Source of the DNA: Rubrivivax sp.
GTDB taxonomy: Bacteria > Pseudomonadota > Gammaproteobacteria > Burkholderiales > Burkholderiaceae_C
Direction of reading: 5' to 3'
DNA length: 42,466 nucleotides
Assembly (NCBI GenBank): GCA_016790435.1
Contig: JAEUPE010000153.1
Location: 1 to 42,466, forward strand
Each line of letters begins with the position of its first letter. Position 1 is the stretch's first letter. Shown here in pieces: positions 1 to 8,468 of this stretch. The position numbers and the translations under genes are program-made. The notes under the pieces were generated by a model. It made no database searches. It had not been told where the DNA came from and saw only the letters and a list, made by a program, of their open reading frames with translations.

Positions 1-1080
1 GACAGCGGCCAGTTCGTCGCATTGACGACGCAGCAGATCGCCGGCCTGACCACGAACCAGATCGCCGCGCTGGAGACCACCGACCTCGTCGAGTTCAGCA
101 CCAGCCAGATCCGTGCGCTCACCACCAGCCAGATCGCCGCCCTCGGCACCGGCCAGGTCGCTGACCTGAGCAGTACGCACATCGCCGCGCTCAGCACGAC
201 CCAGGTGCGGGCGATGCAGACGGCTGACGTCGCCGCCATCGATACCACCGACCTGGCTGCGATGAGCACGGCGCAACTGGCCGCGTTCACCACCGTCCAG
301 ATCGACGCCCTCGGCACGACGCAGCTCACCTCGCTGACGACGGCGCAGATCGCGGGCCTTTCGACCTCCCAACTGGCTGCTCTGGCCACCTCCGACCTCG
401 CGGCGCTGGACAGCGGCCAGTTCGTCGCCCTGAGCACGCAGCAGGTGGCGGCGCTGACGACGGCGCAGGTGGCGGCGCTGGAAACGACGGACCTCGTCGA
501 GTTCAGCACGTCGCAGATCCGCGCCTTCTCGACGGCGCAGATCGCGGCGCTCGGATCGACCCAGATCGACGACCTCACGACGACGCAGTTCGCGGCCCTC
601 GGCACCTCGCAGCTGCGCGCCATCGAGACGGCCGACGTCGCCGCCATCACGACCAGCGACATCGTGGCGCTCGGCACCGCCCAGATCGCGGCGCTCACCA
701 CGGCGCAGGTCTACGCCCTGGAGACCTCGCAGCTCTTCGAGCTCAGCACGTCCCAGATGGCGGCGATGACAACGGCGCAGATCGCAGCCCTCTCGACCTC
801 GGACCTCAACGCGCTCTCGACGACGCAGTTCGAGGCGCTTGAGACGAACCAGATCCGCGCGCTCACCACGGCGCAGATCGCGGCCCTCGAGACCGACATG
901 ATCGCCGCCTTCGCCACCGACCAGATCCGCGCCCTCAGCACGGCGCAGATCGTCGCCCTGACGACGTCTCAGGTCGTGGAGATCGAGACGGCCGACATCG
1001 CCGCCATGACGACGACGCAGATCCACGCCTTCGAGACGGCCGACATCGCCGCCATGAGCACCTCGCAGATCAACGCGCTG
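1..1080 (+). repeat. 24-bp tandem repeats (44 octapeptide units) with a 408-bp higher-order repeat
   Basis: The unit is 24 bp, encoding eight residues with a hydrophobic residue at positions 1 and 6, T or S at 2-3, and Q or D at 5. The phrase beginning gacagcggccagttcgtcgc occurs at 1 and again at 409. The spacing of 408 bp equals 17 units, so a block of 17 repeats was probably duplicated. Confidence 0.9.
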
Positions 1081-1782
1081 GTGAGCATGACGCCGATCGT
1101 GCTGGACCTCGACGGCAACGGCGTGCAGACGGTGAGCGCTGGCAACGGCGTCAGCTTCGACCTCGGTGGCACCGGCGTCGCCCAGCAATCCGGCTGGGTC
1201 GGCCGCGGTGACGGCTTGCTCGCGATGGACCTGAACGGCGACGGGCGCATCAACGACGGCCGCGAGCTCTTCGGTGCCGCCACCGAGCTCGCCAACGGCC
1301 AACGTGCCGGCCACGGCTTCAACGCCCTGGCCCAGCTGGACAGCAACGCCGACGGCGTGATCAACGCCGGCGACGCGAAGTTCGACCAGCTGCGCGTGTG
1401 GGTCGATGGCGACGGCGACGGCGTCACCGACGCCGGCGAACTGCGCGGCCTCGTGGAGATGGGCGTGGCCGAGCTGAACCTCGAGCACGCGCTTGGCAGC
1501 GAGGTGAACAACGGCAACCTGCTCGGCCTGACCTCGAACTACACGACGACCGACGGGCAGACGCGCGACATGGCCGACGTGTGGTTCACGCGCGAGCCGG
1601 CCAGCCCGGCACCGGAGCTCGGCGACCTGCTCGCCGAGGCCCCGACCGAGCTGCTCGCAGGCAGCGTGCCGGCTGCCGGCGGCGCCAGCCAGGGCACCGT
1701 GGCCAGCGCCGGTGCCGCGACGGTGACGGCGGTGTCGCGCCCGAACAGCGACGACGACTGGCGCAACCAGCCGCTCATCTGA
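1..1782 (+). CDS. Octapeptide-repeat surface protein with C-terminal Ca-binding loops (5' end outside window)
   Basis: The frame is open from base 1, so the start lies upstream of the window; the TTG at 22 is not a real start. Residues 1-359 in the window are a partial unit plus 44 tandem octapeptides of the form L-[ST]-T-x-Q-I-A-A, some with D in place of Q. The C-terminal ~230 residues contain loops rich in Asp, Asn and Gly: DLDGNG, DLNGDGRINDGRELFG, DSNADG and DGDGDG. These resemble EF-hand/dockerin-like calcium sites near the C-termini of large secreted RTX or adhesin-like proteins. No signal peptide or RTX nonapeptides are visible here. A secreted or surface-attached protein is inferred; the target is unknown. 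The repeats show no frameshift. A strong terminator follows the stop. Confidence 0.85.
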   Translation, partial: DSGQFVALTTQQIAGLTTNQIAALETTDLVEFSTSQIRALTTSQIAALGTGQVADLSSTHIAALSTTQVRAMQTADVAAIDTTDLAAMSTAQLAAFTTVQIDALGTTQLTSLTTAQIAGLSTSQLAALATSDLAALDSGQFVALSTQQVAALTTAQVAALETTDLVEFSTSQIRAFSTAQIAALGSTQIDDLTTTQFAALGTSQLRAIETADVAAITTSDIVALGTAQIAALTTAQVYALETSQLFELSTSQMAAMTTAQIAALSTSDLNALSTTQFEALETNQIRALTTAQIAALETDMIAAFATDQIRALSTAQIVALTTSQVVEIETADIAAMTTTQIHAFETADIAAMSTSQINALVSMTPIVLDLDGNGVQTVSAGNGVSFDLGGTGVAQQSGWVGRGDGLLAMDLNGDGRINDGRELFGAATELANGQRAGHGFNALAQLDSNADGVINAGDAKFDQLRVWVDGDGDGVTDAGELRGLVEMGVAELNLEHALGSEVNNGNLLGLTSNYTTTDGQTRDMADVWFTREPASPAPELGDLLAEAPTELLAGSVPAAGGASQGTVASAGAATVTAVSRPNSDDDWRNQPLI

Positions 1783-1817
1783 CGGTCGGCCGGCGACGGC
1801 CCGAAAGGGTTCGCTAG

Positions 1818-1858
1818 GGCCCGAACAGCCCCGCCTCGGCGGGACTGTTCGGGCCTTT
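1818..1858 (+). terminator. Rho-independent terminator after the octapeptide-repeat gene
   Basis: Left arm 1818-1835 pairs with right arm 1838-1855 with one mismatch, giving a long GC-rich stem with a tiny loop, followed by TTT at 1856-1858. It lies 36 bp after the stop codon at 1782. Confidence 0.8.
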
Positions 1859-1947
1859 GTCATGGCCAGGCGGGACTATGGTGGCAGGCGACCCTCGAAC
1901 TCGCCCAGCGGGCTCAGTTCGTCCAGCCCACCCTCGACCACCTGCCC

Positions 1948-2808
1948 ATGGCCACGCCGCCCGTCCACCTGCACCTCATCGCCTACAGCGAGGCGACGCT
2001 CGCCACGATCACCCAGGCGGGGCCGGGCTGGCTCGTGCTCGACAACCTGGCCAACCCGCGGCCCGACTGGTACGAGTACTGGCCCATCCGCGAGCACCTG
2101 CTGCGCGCCGAACGCGAAGGCGCGCTCGACGAGGCCGCCTTCTACGGCTTCTTCTCGCCCAAGTTCACGGCCAAGACGGGCCTGGATCACGCGGCGGTTT
2201 CACGCTTCGTGACCACCCACGCCGAACATGCCGACGCGCTGCTCTTCTCGCCACAGCCCGACATGGGCGCGTTCTTCCTCAACGTCTTCGAGCAGGGCGA
2301 GACCTTCGACGCCGGGCTCATCGAAGCCTACGGCCGCTTTCTGGAGCACCTCGGGCGTCCCGTGCCGCTGCGCCAGCTCGTGATGGACGCACGACAGGTC
2401 GTCTTCTCCAACTACTTCGTCGCGCGTCCGGCCTTCTGGCGCGAGTGGCTGAAGCTCAACGAGGCGATGTTCGAGATCTGCGAGGGCGAGCACGATAACC
2501 CCGCCCTGCAGTCGCTGAAGCAGGTGCTCACCGTGCCCACCAACTACGGCGGCGGCGCGCAGCGCAAGGTGTTCCTGATGGAACGCGCCGCCTCGCTGTT
2601 GCTGGCGACGCAGCCGCAATGGACCAGTGTGCCGCACGACCCCTTCGGCTTCGGCTGGAGCACGGCGCGCTTCCGCGCGTTCCCGCAGGAGGCGTTCATC
2701 AGCGATGCACTCAAGCGCGCCTGGCGCGACACGCGCTGGCCGGAGTACATGCAAGCCTTCGTCGGCGTGCGCGAACGCTTCATGGCGACGGGTGCGAAGG
2801 CGGCCTGA
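1948..2808 (+). CDS. Conserved protein of unknown function
   Basis: This 286-residue soluble protein has no signal peptide or membrane segment. Recognisable stretches are LVLDNLANPRPDWYEYWPIR near residue 30, FYGFFSPKF near 70, and KVFLMERAASLLLATQP near 210. They look like a conserved family I have seen annotated only as hypothetical, often near glycan-biosynthesis genes; I cannot name a Pfam domain with certainty. The sugar operon starting 1.5 kb away on the other strand makes a role in surface glycan metabolism possible, but this is inference. ATG 1948 is the only usable start in this frame after the terminator and has no clear Shine-Dalgarno sequence. The in-frame sequence upstream also reads protein-like, so a non-standard earlier start cannot be excluded. 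Confidence 0.75.
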   Translation: MATPPVHLHLIAYSEATLATITQAGPGWLVLDNLANPRPDWYEYWPIREHLLRAEREGALDEAAFYGFFSPKFTAKTGLDHAAVSRFVTTHAEHADALLFSPQPDMGAFFLNVFEQGETFDAGLIEAYGRFLEHLGRPVPLRQLVMDARQVVFSNYFVARPAFWREWLKLNEAMFEICEGEHDNPALQSLKQVLTVPTNYGGGAQRKVFLMERAASLLLATQPQWTSVPHDPFGFGWSTARFRAFPQEAFISDALKRAWRDTRWPEYMQAFVGVRERFMATGAKAA

Positions 2809-2910
2809 CACCACTTCGCAATCATTCGCTCAGATTGGCTTTATCGGGACTGCGCGGCGAGGCGGTGGCGCCCCGCCGAAGGCAACTCCGGGAAGACAGA
2901 TGTCGGTGCC

Positions 2911-3025
2911 CGCCGAGGATGCCGGGTGGCCGGCGCAGCGAAATCAAGGGGGCATTGAAGGGCCCGGCGCAGCTGGTCCCTTCAAAGAGGACATTCGCGG
3001 AGCCGGCCACCCGGCGTCCTCGGCG
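2911..3025. repeat. Nested inverted repeat between convergent genes
   Basis: Arms 2911-2934 and 3002-3025 are 24 bp and complementary except for one position. Inside them 2955-2964 pairs with 2975-2985 (one bulged T). The element sits between the stops at 2808 (+) and 3051 (-). It could be a bidirectional terminator, a REP/BIME-like element or a structured RNA. No U-tract follows the outer stem. The rest of 2809-3050 shows no gene. Confidence 0.65.
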
Positions 3026-3050
3026 CGCCACGGCGGCCCAGGGGGTCGGT

Positions 3051-4136
3051 TCAGGCGCCTGCGGGCACGGCCGTCGCGCGCTGCGCCGGCGCCTCGGCCG
3101 CCATCACCGTGCGGTCGCGGCCGGATTGTTTGGCGGCATAGAGCGCCGCGTCGGCGCGCTGCACGATCGCGGTCGGCGCGTCTCCCGGCCACGCCGGGGC
3201 CACACCGGCCGAAGCGGTGACGCGCAGCACCTCGCGGTCGGTGGCGCGCTGGCGCAGCTTGATGCGCGAGACGGCGCTGCGCACCGACTCGACGACCGCG
3301 CGCGCACGCGCCAGGCCGCAGCCGGGCAGCAGGATGGCAAATTCCTCGCCGCCATAGCGCGCCACCGACGCATCGGGGTCGGTGACCATTTCGCGCAGCA
3401 GTCGGCCGATCGCCTCCAGCACGCGGTCGCCCAGCACGTGGCCGTGCGTGTCGTTCACGCGCTTGAAGTGGTCCACGTCGAGCAGCGCGAGCACGTGCTC
3501 GTGGCCCGACGTCGCGGGCCGGGCCAGCATCGCGGCCAGGCGTTCGTCGAAGCCCCGGCGGTTGAGCACGCCGGTGAGCGCGCAGTGCACGGCCTCCGAA
3601 CGCAGGCTGCGCAGTTGCGCGCGCAGCTGGTCCGCCTCGTCGCGGCTTTGCGCCAGCTCCCGGCGCAGCGACTGCAACGAGTCCGCCATGCGTGCCGAGT
3701 GCGACTGCGTGCGCTCCACGTGCACCGCGATACGGGAGACGTCGTCGCCGCGCAACACCTCGGTCAGGCCCTCGAGCGTGCTGTGGAAGCGCCCGGCCTG
3801 GTCGCCCGTCTCGTGCGCAGCGGCGGCCATGCGACTCATCAGGCGGTCGAGCCCGTCCCCGACGCGCTCGGCATCACGTTCGCGCGCGGCGATCACGTGC
3901 TGGTCGTACAGGTTCTGGATCGTGCGGTCGCCCAGGCGCGGGTCGTCCTGCCGTGCCGCTTCGAAGGCCCGGCTCAATTCGGCGTTCCCACCCGCCAGGT
4001 GCTCGTACCAGACCGAGAAGGTCAGCGGGTTCAACGCCGCGTCGTGCGCGCTCATGCGCTGCAAGGCCAGGCGCAGCAGCTCGGCGCTGCGCTCCTTGGT
4101 CTCGGGGTAGCGGATCTTCGGGGTGGGGTCGGTCAT
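3051..4136 (-). CDS. Diguanylate cyclase (GGDEF domain)
   Basis: This predicted 361-residue cytoplasmic enzyme makes cyclic di-GMP from two GTP. The C-terminal ~170 residues form a GGDEF domain: LTGVLNRRGFDERL, LLDVDHFKRVNDTHGH, then the active-site motif RYGGEEF. The position five residues before GGEEF has D..A instead of the RxxD inhibitory site, so product inhibition at an I-site is not expected. The N-terminal ~180 residues have no transmembrane segment; they contain SVWYEHLAGGN and a heptad-like, probably coiled-coil stretch before the catalytic domain, a layout common in betaproteobacterial GGDEF proteins. ATG 4136 (MTDPTPKIRYPE) is preferred; an in-frame GTG at 4157 would add seven residues. 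The gene lies 159 bp downstream of the sugar operon on the same strand and may be independent. Confidence 0.92.
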   Translation of the reverse strand: MTDPTPKIRYPETKERSAELLRLALQRMSAHDAALNPLTFSVWYEHLAGGNAELSRAFEAARQDDPRLGDRTIQNLYDQHVIAARERDAERVGDGLDRLMSRMAAAAHETGDQAGRFHSTLEGLTEVLRGDDVSRIAVHVERTQSHSARMADSLQSLRRELAQSRDEADQLRAQLRSLRSEAVHCALTGVLNRRGFDERLAAMLARPATSGHEHVLALLDVDHFKRVNDTHGHVLGDRVLEAIGRLLREMVTDPDASVARYGGEEFAILLPGCGLARARAVVESVRSAVSRIKLRQRATDREVLRVTASAGVAPAWPGDAPTAIVQRADAALYAAKQSGRDRTVMAAEAPAQRATAVPAGA

Positions 4137-4295
4137 GGGCGGTCGAATGAAAGGCACAGCGCCGCCGGACTCGGGCGGGCGCCATACGCCCCCAAGTTAT
4201 CGACCGCTGGAGCGCATTTCTTCGGACCGCTTCGTGCGGTGATGCACGAGCGGCGCGGCCTCGCGGCTTGCGGGACTTGCGCGACCGCCGCGCCC

Positions 4296-5201
4296 TCAGG
4301 CGCCGATCGCCTCTTCGGCGCGCAAGCGCACGATGCCCGGCTGCGGCAGGCGGCAGGCCGGCGCCCACGGCGGCAACGAGGTATGCACGCGCCGCCCCGC
4401 CGTGAGCGCGATCACGAGCGCGAAGGATTCGCAGCCCACCACCCAGGTGCTGGCGCCAATGGCACTGGCCAGCGTCGCATGGTCGTCGAGCGCCACGTTG
4501 GCAACCCGGCGATGGGCCGCGATCCAGCGGTCGTACTTGCCGGCGGGCTCGGAGGGGTGCGGGCGCAGGCGGATCGGCGCCTTGGCCGGCATGCCGGCCG
4601 CCACGCGGGCGCGCATGAAGTGGTCGAGCGCCTGGAATTCGCCGGGCACGCCGCGGCCCCAGTCGGTGCGCATCGGCTCGAGCACGTACAGGACCTGCGC
4701 CTGTTCCTGGGGCACGCGCGGCAGCGGCGGGATCGCGGCAGCCTCGGCGCGCAGGTACAGGTTGTCGAAGCTGCGCACCACGGCACCCGGGAAGCACTGT
4801 TCGGCCAGTTCGGCGGCGCGCGTGTCGGTGACCCAGAATTCGTCGGGCCACACCGTCGCGCCATTGCGCTCGAAGCGCATCGGGTAGTTGACCCAATGGT
4901 CGATCACGGCCGCGGAGAAGAGGCCGCGGGCGCGCGCCTTCTGGCGCGCGCGGTGCTCGAGGTCGCTGGCCCAACCGGTGCCGCTAAGCAGCATGGCCGC
5001 GCCTTCGAGCGCGGCGTCGAGCTCGGTGCCGCGGCCGGTGGTCGCCGCGTCACCGAAACGGCCCCGGAACAACTGCGCCGCGGGGCCGTCCATCACCGGC
5101 CGCAGGCTCAGGTCGGGTCGGCGCAACCAGGGCAGGATGACATTGCAGGCGCCGGCATCGTGGCAGACCACCGCCAACGGCGAGCGAAGTTCAGGCGACA
5201 T
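4296..5201 (-). CDS. GT-B/epimerase-like protein of a sugar operon
   Basis: Last gene of the six-gene sugar operon, 301 residues, soluble. The N-terminus (LAVVCHDAGACNVILPWL) looks like the first strand and loop of a Rossmann-like half. The C-terminal half contains RLRPHPSEPAGKY and DDHATLASAIGASTWVVGCESFALVIAL, a pattern seen in GT-B glycosyltransferases, CDP-glycerol glycerophosphotransferase-like proteins and UDP-GlcNAc 2-epimerase folds. I therefore infer a glycosyltransferase or related sugar-nucleotide enzyme, with no substrate assigned. ATG 5201 is chosen because the protein-like sequence begins there and overlaps the end of the acetyltransferase gene by 11 bp, implying translational coupling. 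The longer open frame to 5288 only shadows that gene. Confidence 0.72.
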   Translation of the reverse strand: MSPELRSPLAVVCHDAGACNVILPWLRRPDLSLRPVMDGPAAQLFRGRFGDAATTGRGTELDAALEGAAMLLSGTGWASDLEHRARQKARARGLFSAAVIDHWVNYPMRFERNGATVWPDEFWVTDTRAAELAEQCFPGAVVRSFDNLYLRAEAAAIPPLPRVPQEQAQVLYVLEPMRTDWGRGVPGEFQALDHFMRARVAAGMPAKAPIRLRPHPSEPAGKYDRWIAAHRRVANVALDDHATLASAIGASTWVVGCESFALVIALTAGRRVHTSLPPWAPACRLPQPGIVRLRAEEAIGA

Positions 5202-5772
5202 GGGCGGGCTCCTCGGCCAGCGCAAAACGGGCGAAATGGACGATGTCGGTCGGCAGGCCCTCGACCAGCTCCTGTGCCCGGCGCACACCCTCGCGCCGCA
5301 TGCCCGAGCGCTCGGCCACGGCCAGCATCGATCGGTTGCAGGCGAGCGTGCCAGCCGTCACCTTGCGCAACCTGGGGGTCGTGAGCAGCCAATCGGTGAG
5401 CAGCTGCCAGGCCTCGAGGCCAATGCCCTGCCCCCACACGGCGCGCTCGCCGAGCAGGATGCCGACGTCGGCGGTGCCGTGCGGCAGCGAGCGGTAGGCG
5501 GTGAGCGTGCCGACGCTTCGCTCATCGGCCGCGGCCGCACCGGGCCCGGCCACGCGCAGGCTCGCGAAGAGGTTGGCGCTGCCCTCGAAGCCGGCGAAGT
5601 ACCGCTCGCAGCTCGCGCGCGTGTGGCGCACGAAGCGCTGGTTGCTGTAGCGCACGACCTCGGGGTCGTTGAGCCAGCCGATGTAGGCGTCGGTGATGTC
5701 GTTGGCGGTGAACGGGCGCAGCACCACGCGCGGCCCGCGCAGCAGCGGTGGCAGCGGGGTGGCCGGCATCAT
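5191..5772 (-). CDS. GNAT-family N-acetyltransferase
   Basis: 193 residues of the RimJ/RimL-type GNAT fold. Visible landmarks are VVLRPFTANDITDAYIGWLNDPEV at the N-terminus, VGTLTAYRSLPHGTADVGILLGERAVWGQGIGLEA with the acetyl-CoA binding Q/RxxGxG/A-type turn (WGQGIG), and NRSMLAVAERSGMRREG near the end. The N-terminal WLNDPEV..YSNQRF signature resembles PseH-like sugar N-acetyltransferases, which acetylate an amino group installed by a DegT aminotransferase. That is the role inferred here. Its ATG overlaps the aminotransferase stop (ATGA at 5769-5772), and its own stop overlaps the next gene, so it is the fifth gene of a tightly coupled operon. Confidence 0.85.
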   Translation of the reverse strand: MMPATPLPPLLRGPRVVLRPFTANDITDAYIGWLNDPEVVRYSNQRFVRHTRASCERYFAGFEGSANLFASLRVAGPGAAAADERSVGTLTAYRSLPHGTADVGILLGERAVWGQGIGLEAWQLLTDWLLTTPRLRKVTAGTLACNRSMLAVAERSGMRREGVRRAQELVEGLPTDIVHFARFALAEEPAHVA

Positions 5773-7193
5773 GCGTTGGCGCCTGCCGTCAGGCGCCGCG
5801 CACCGGGGCCGACAGTGCTGACGGTGCTGACGGTGCTGACGGTGGTGGCGTTGGCGAGGGCGGCAGCGGACGCCACGGTGCCGGCCACGGCGCCCGGCTC
5901 GGGCCGCAGTCGGTCGAGCTGGCCCCACACCTTGTGAAATGCGGCGATCACCTGCGCCACGTGCTCTGGCCCGTGCGCGAACTGCCCGAGCGCCAGGCCC
6001 AGGAAGGTCTGCGCGTGCAGTTGCTCGGCCACCGGGCATTGCCCCGGTCCGTAGTGGATGGTGCGGTCGCAGTACGGGCTCGCCCACGGGAAGCCACCGG
6101 TGCCGTAGGCCACCTTGTGCTTGAACATCGGCAGCAGGTGCAGGTTCTGGTAGCTGCCGACGAGGCCGGGCACGCCTTCGGCCTTCAGGGCCTCCAGCAA
6201 GCGCGCGCGCGGCAGGCCGAGCGCCGAGACGTCGACCTGCAGGCCGTAGATGTAGTACGCGTGCGTGTTGCCCACCGCCACGCGCGGTGTCTTCAGGCCG
6301 GGCAGGCCGGCCAGCCCCGCATCGAGTTGCGCCGCGGCGCGCTGGCGCGCGGCCACGCGCGGCGCCAGCTTGGCGAGTTGCACCGAGGCGATGGCCGCCT
6401 CGATCTCGCCCATGCGGAAGTTGAAGCCGAGCATGTTGGCCAGCTCCGCCGGCCGCTCGCTCTGCACCACCGCCTCGGCGTGGTTGCGGATGAGCGCCAA
6501 GCGCTTCGCGTAGCGGTCGTCGTCGGTGACGATGACACCGCCCTCGCCGCAATGGATGTGCTTGTGGTAGTTCAGGCTGTAGCCGCTGATGTCGGCGAGC
6601 GAGCCGGCCATGCGGTCGAACACCTTGGCGCCAGGCGCCTGCGCGCAATCACCGAGCAGCTTGATGCCGTGGCGCGTGCAGATCTCGCGCAGCGCCACCA
6701 TGTCGGCGCTCTGGCCGAAGATGTCCACGGCGATCACGGCCTTCGTGCGCGGGCCGATCTGCCGCTCGACCGAGGCGGGGTCGATGTTGAAGGTGTCGCG
6801 GTCGATGTCGGCGAACACGGGGATGCCGCACCAGTGCAGGATGGCCGTGGCCGTGGCCGCCATCGTCCAGGGCGTCGTGATGATCTCGTCGCCCGGCTCG
6901 ATGCCGATGGCGCCCACCGCGGCCACCAGGCCCGAGGTCCACGAGTTGACGGCGATGGCGTGCTTGACGCCGAAATACTCCGCTGCCTGAAGCTCAAAGG
7001 TGCGCACGCGCGGCCCGCCCATGAAGGCCTCGCCCGGCGCGCCGATGTAGCCCGACAGCACGCCGCTGCGGATGACCTCGCTCGCGGCGGCCACGTCGTC
7101 CTCGCCCATCGTCACCACCGGCGGCAGCGGCTGGGCGATGGCGGGCTGGCCGCCGAAGAGGGCGAGGGGGGCGTGCAGGGAGTCTTGCGTCAT
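5769..7193 (-). CDS. DegT/DnrJ/EryC1-family PLP aminotransferase
   Basis: 474 residues. The fold-type I sugar aminotransferase family is evident from AVNSWTSGLVAAVGAIGIEPGDEIITTPWTM, DCAQAPGA (Asp182, pyridine nitrogen) and YSLNYHKHIHCGEGG. In the last, Lys211 is the expected Schiff-base lysine followed at the family spacing by GEGG. Such enzymes transfer an amino group from glutamate to a keto-sugar nucleotide. With the dehydrogenase upstream and acetyltransferase downstream it fits oxidation, transamination, then acetylation. The C-terminus after about residue 430 is a low-complexity tail containing TVSTVSTVSTV, encoded by 9-bp repeats at 5811-5846, which makes it longer than typical members. 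A 69-bp gap separates it from the dehydrogenase gene; no good Shine-Dalgarno is seen. Confidence 0.92.
   Translation of the reverse strand: MTQDSLHAPLALFGGQPAIAQPLPPVVTMGEDDVAAASEVIRSGVLSGYIGAPGEAFMGGPRVRTFELQAAEYFGVKHAIAVNSWTSGLVAAVGAIGIEPGDEIITTPWTMAATATAILHWCGIPVFADIDRDTFNIDPASVERQIGPRTKAVIAVDIFGQSADMVALREICTRHGIKLLGDCAQAPGAKVFDRMAGSLADISGYSLNYHKHIHCGEGGVIVTDDDRYAKRLALIRNHAEAVVQSERPAELANMLGFNFRMGEIEAAIASVQLAKLAPRVAARQRAAAQLDAGLAGLPGLKTPRVAVGNTHAYYIYGLQVDVSALGLPRARLLEALKAEGVPGLVGSYQNLHLLPMFKHKVAYGTGGFPWASPYCDRTIHYGPGQCPVAEQLHAQTFLGLALGQFAHGPEHVAQVIAAFHKVWGQLDRLRPEPGAVAGTVASAAALANATTVSTVSTVSTVGPGARRLTAGANA
5811..5846 (-). repeat. 9-bp microrepeat in the aminotransferase tail
   Basis: Four tandem near-identical 9-mers of the type gacggtgct (plus strand) encode the Thr-Val-Ser repeats at the C-terminus. 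Unit changes by slippage would stay in frame. Confidence 0.85.
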
Positions 7194-7262
7194 GGTCGAG
7201 TTCGTGGGGGTGAGGGTTGGGCGCCGGGCGCGGGGGGACGCCTTGTGTGCAGGCCGCAGTCG

Positions 7263-8468
7263 TCAGGTCGCGCGCGCGACCTTCCTCGGCGTGCGCCGGG
7301 AAGCGCCGGTGCGGGCCGCGCTGCCGGCAGCGGCCAAGTCGGCGCCGGCCTGCCGCACCTCGGTGAGCGTGGGCAATGCGGCCGGCGAACGGGTGCTCGC
7401 GAAGGCGCCGGCCAGCGTCGCCGGAGAAGTGGACGTCTCGAAGTCGGCCCCGGCCGTGCGCGATGCTGCGGTGTCGTCACGGCCGAGCGCGCGGTGGCCG
7501 ATCAGCTCGCACAGGCGCTGCGCGGCGAGCGCCGTCTCGCCGGTGCTGGCCAGCGGCGCGTTGCGCGTCAGCGCGTCGTGCACGTTGCCCACCGCCGCCA
7601 GCGTGCTGGCGTGGTACTCGCCGCTCGTGCGCTGGCCGCTGTCGAGCACGGCATAGCCCTTGAAGTGCGGGCTGCCGACGACGCGGCGCACGCGCCAGCC
7701 GGCGCCGCCGTCTTCCATCGCGACCATGCCACGCTCAGTGAAGAGCTGCAGCTCGAAGACCGCGTAGTCGCCCGCGTGCGCGGCGTTCAGCGTCACCGGC
7801 ACGCCCTGGCGCGTCTGCAGCAGCGCGGGCACGCTGGGGTCGTCCTTCCAGTGGTCGAACAGGGGCGGGCCGGCGGCGATGAGCTCGAGCGGGCCGAGCA
7901 GCATCTGCATGAGGTCGACGAGGTGGCTGCCGTTGTTGAGCACGCCCTTGTTGTAGATGCCGATGGCGGCGCGCACGGCACCCCAGGGGCCGCCGGCGCC
8001 GGCCTGCAGCTCGCGCTTCAGGCGCACGATGTCCGGCGCCCAGCGGCGGTTGTGGTTGACGGCCATCTTCACGCCCGCGGCGGCGCACACCTCCACGGCA
8101 GCGGCCGTTTCGGCGGCACTGCCCGTCACGGGCTTCTCGCAGAAGAGCAGGCGCGGATGCAGGGAAAGGATGGCAGCGATGTGCGCGGCATGCAGCGCCG
8201 TCGGCGAGCACAGGCTCACGACGTCGTAGGGGCCGGCGGCGGCAGCCGCGTCGATGTTGGCGTAGCCCTTCTCGATGAGCCAGCGCTGCATGAAGGCTTC
8301 GCGCCGTGCCGCGTCGGGCTCGACGCAGGCGACGAGCCGGAAGCCGCCATGGCGCCAGTAGGCACCGGCATGCGTGAGCGGCGGAGCGCTCGACGGGCGC
8401 TCGGCGTCGAAGCCGCCGGCGATGTTGCCGCAGCCGACGATGAGCACGCGCAATTGCTGCAGGTTCAC
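7263..8468 (-). CDS. Gfo/Idh/MocA-family NAD(P)-dependent sugar dehydrogenase
   Basis: 401 residues. The N-terminal Rossmann motif VGCGNIAGGF (Gly12, Gly14) binds the dinucleotide, and CEKPVTG (Glu111-Lys112-Pro113) is the EKP signature with the catalytic lysine. NHNRRW and NNGSHLVDLMQMLLGPLE continue the family pattern, including the conserved His. It probably oxidises a sugar or sugar nucleotide to a keto form for the adjacent aminotransferase, as WbpB does for WbpE in P. aeruginosa; this parallel is inferred from gene order. The GTG start at 8468 overlaps the amidase stop (GTGA, 8465-8468). About 60 residues at the C-terminus are low-complexity Ala/Thr/Arg-rich and unlike the family core. 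Confidence 0.9.
   Translation of the reverse strand: MNLQQLRVLIVGCGNIAGGFDAERPSSAPPLTHAGAYWRHGGFRLVACVEPDAARREAFMQRWLIEKGYANIDAAAAAGPYDVVSLCSPTALHAAHIAAILSLHPRLLFCEKPVTGSAAETAAAVEVCAAAGVKMAVNHNRRWAPDIVRLKRELQAGAGGPWGAVRAAIGIYNKGVLNNGSHLVDLMQMLLGPLELIAAGPPLFDHWKDDPSVPALLQTRQGVPVTLNAAHAGDYAVFELQLFTERGMVAMEDGGAGWRVRRVVGSPHFKGYAVLDSGQRTSGEYHASTLAAVGNVHDALTRNAPLASTGETALAAQRLCELIGHRALGRDDTAASRTAGADFETSTSPATLAGAFASTRSPAALPTLTEVRQAGADLAAAGSAARTGASRRTPRKVARAT

Noticed and set aside
22-24. TTG as start of the first gene
   Set aside because: The reading frame and the repeat pattern continue to base 1, so the gene begins before the window.
1-1080. CRISPR-like or satellite repeat
   Set aside because: The 24-bp units are in frame, divergent and code for an octapeptide pattern.
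3051-4157. GTG 4157 as start of the diguanylate cyclase
   Set aside because: ATG 4136 gives a cleaner N-terminus; the seven extra residues add no recognisable sequence.
2619-5384. Very long plus-strand open frame
   Set aside because: It crosses a plus gene, an inverted repeat and two minus-strand genes; the protein is Arg/Ala/His-rich without domain motifs. A shadow of GC-rich coding DNA.
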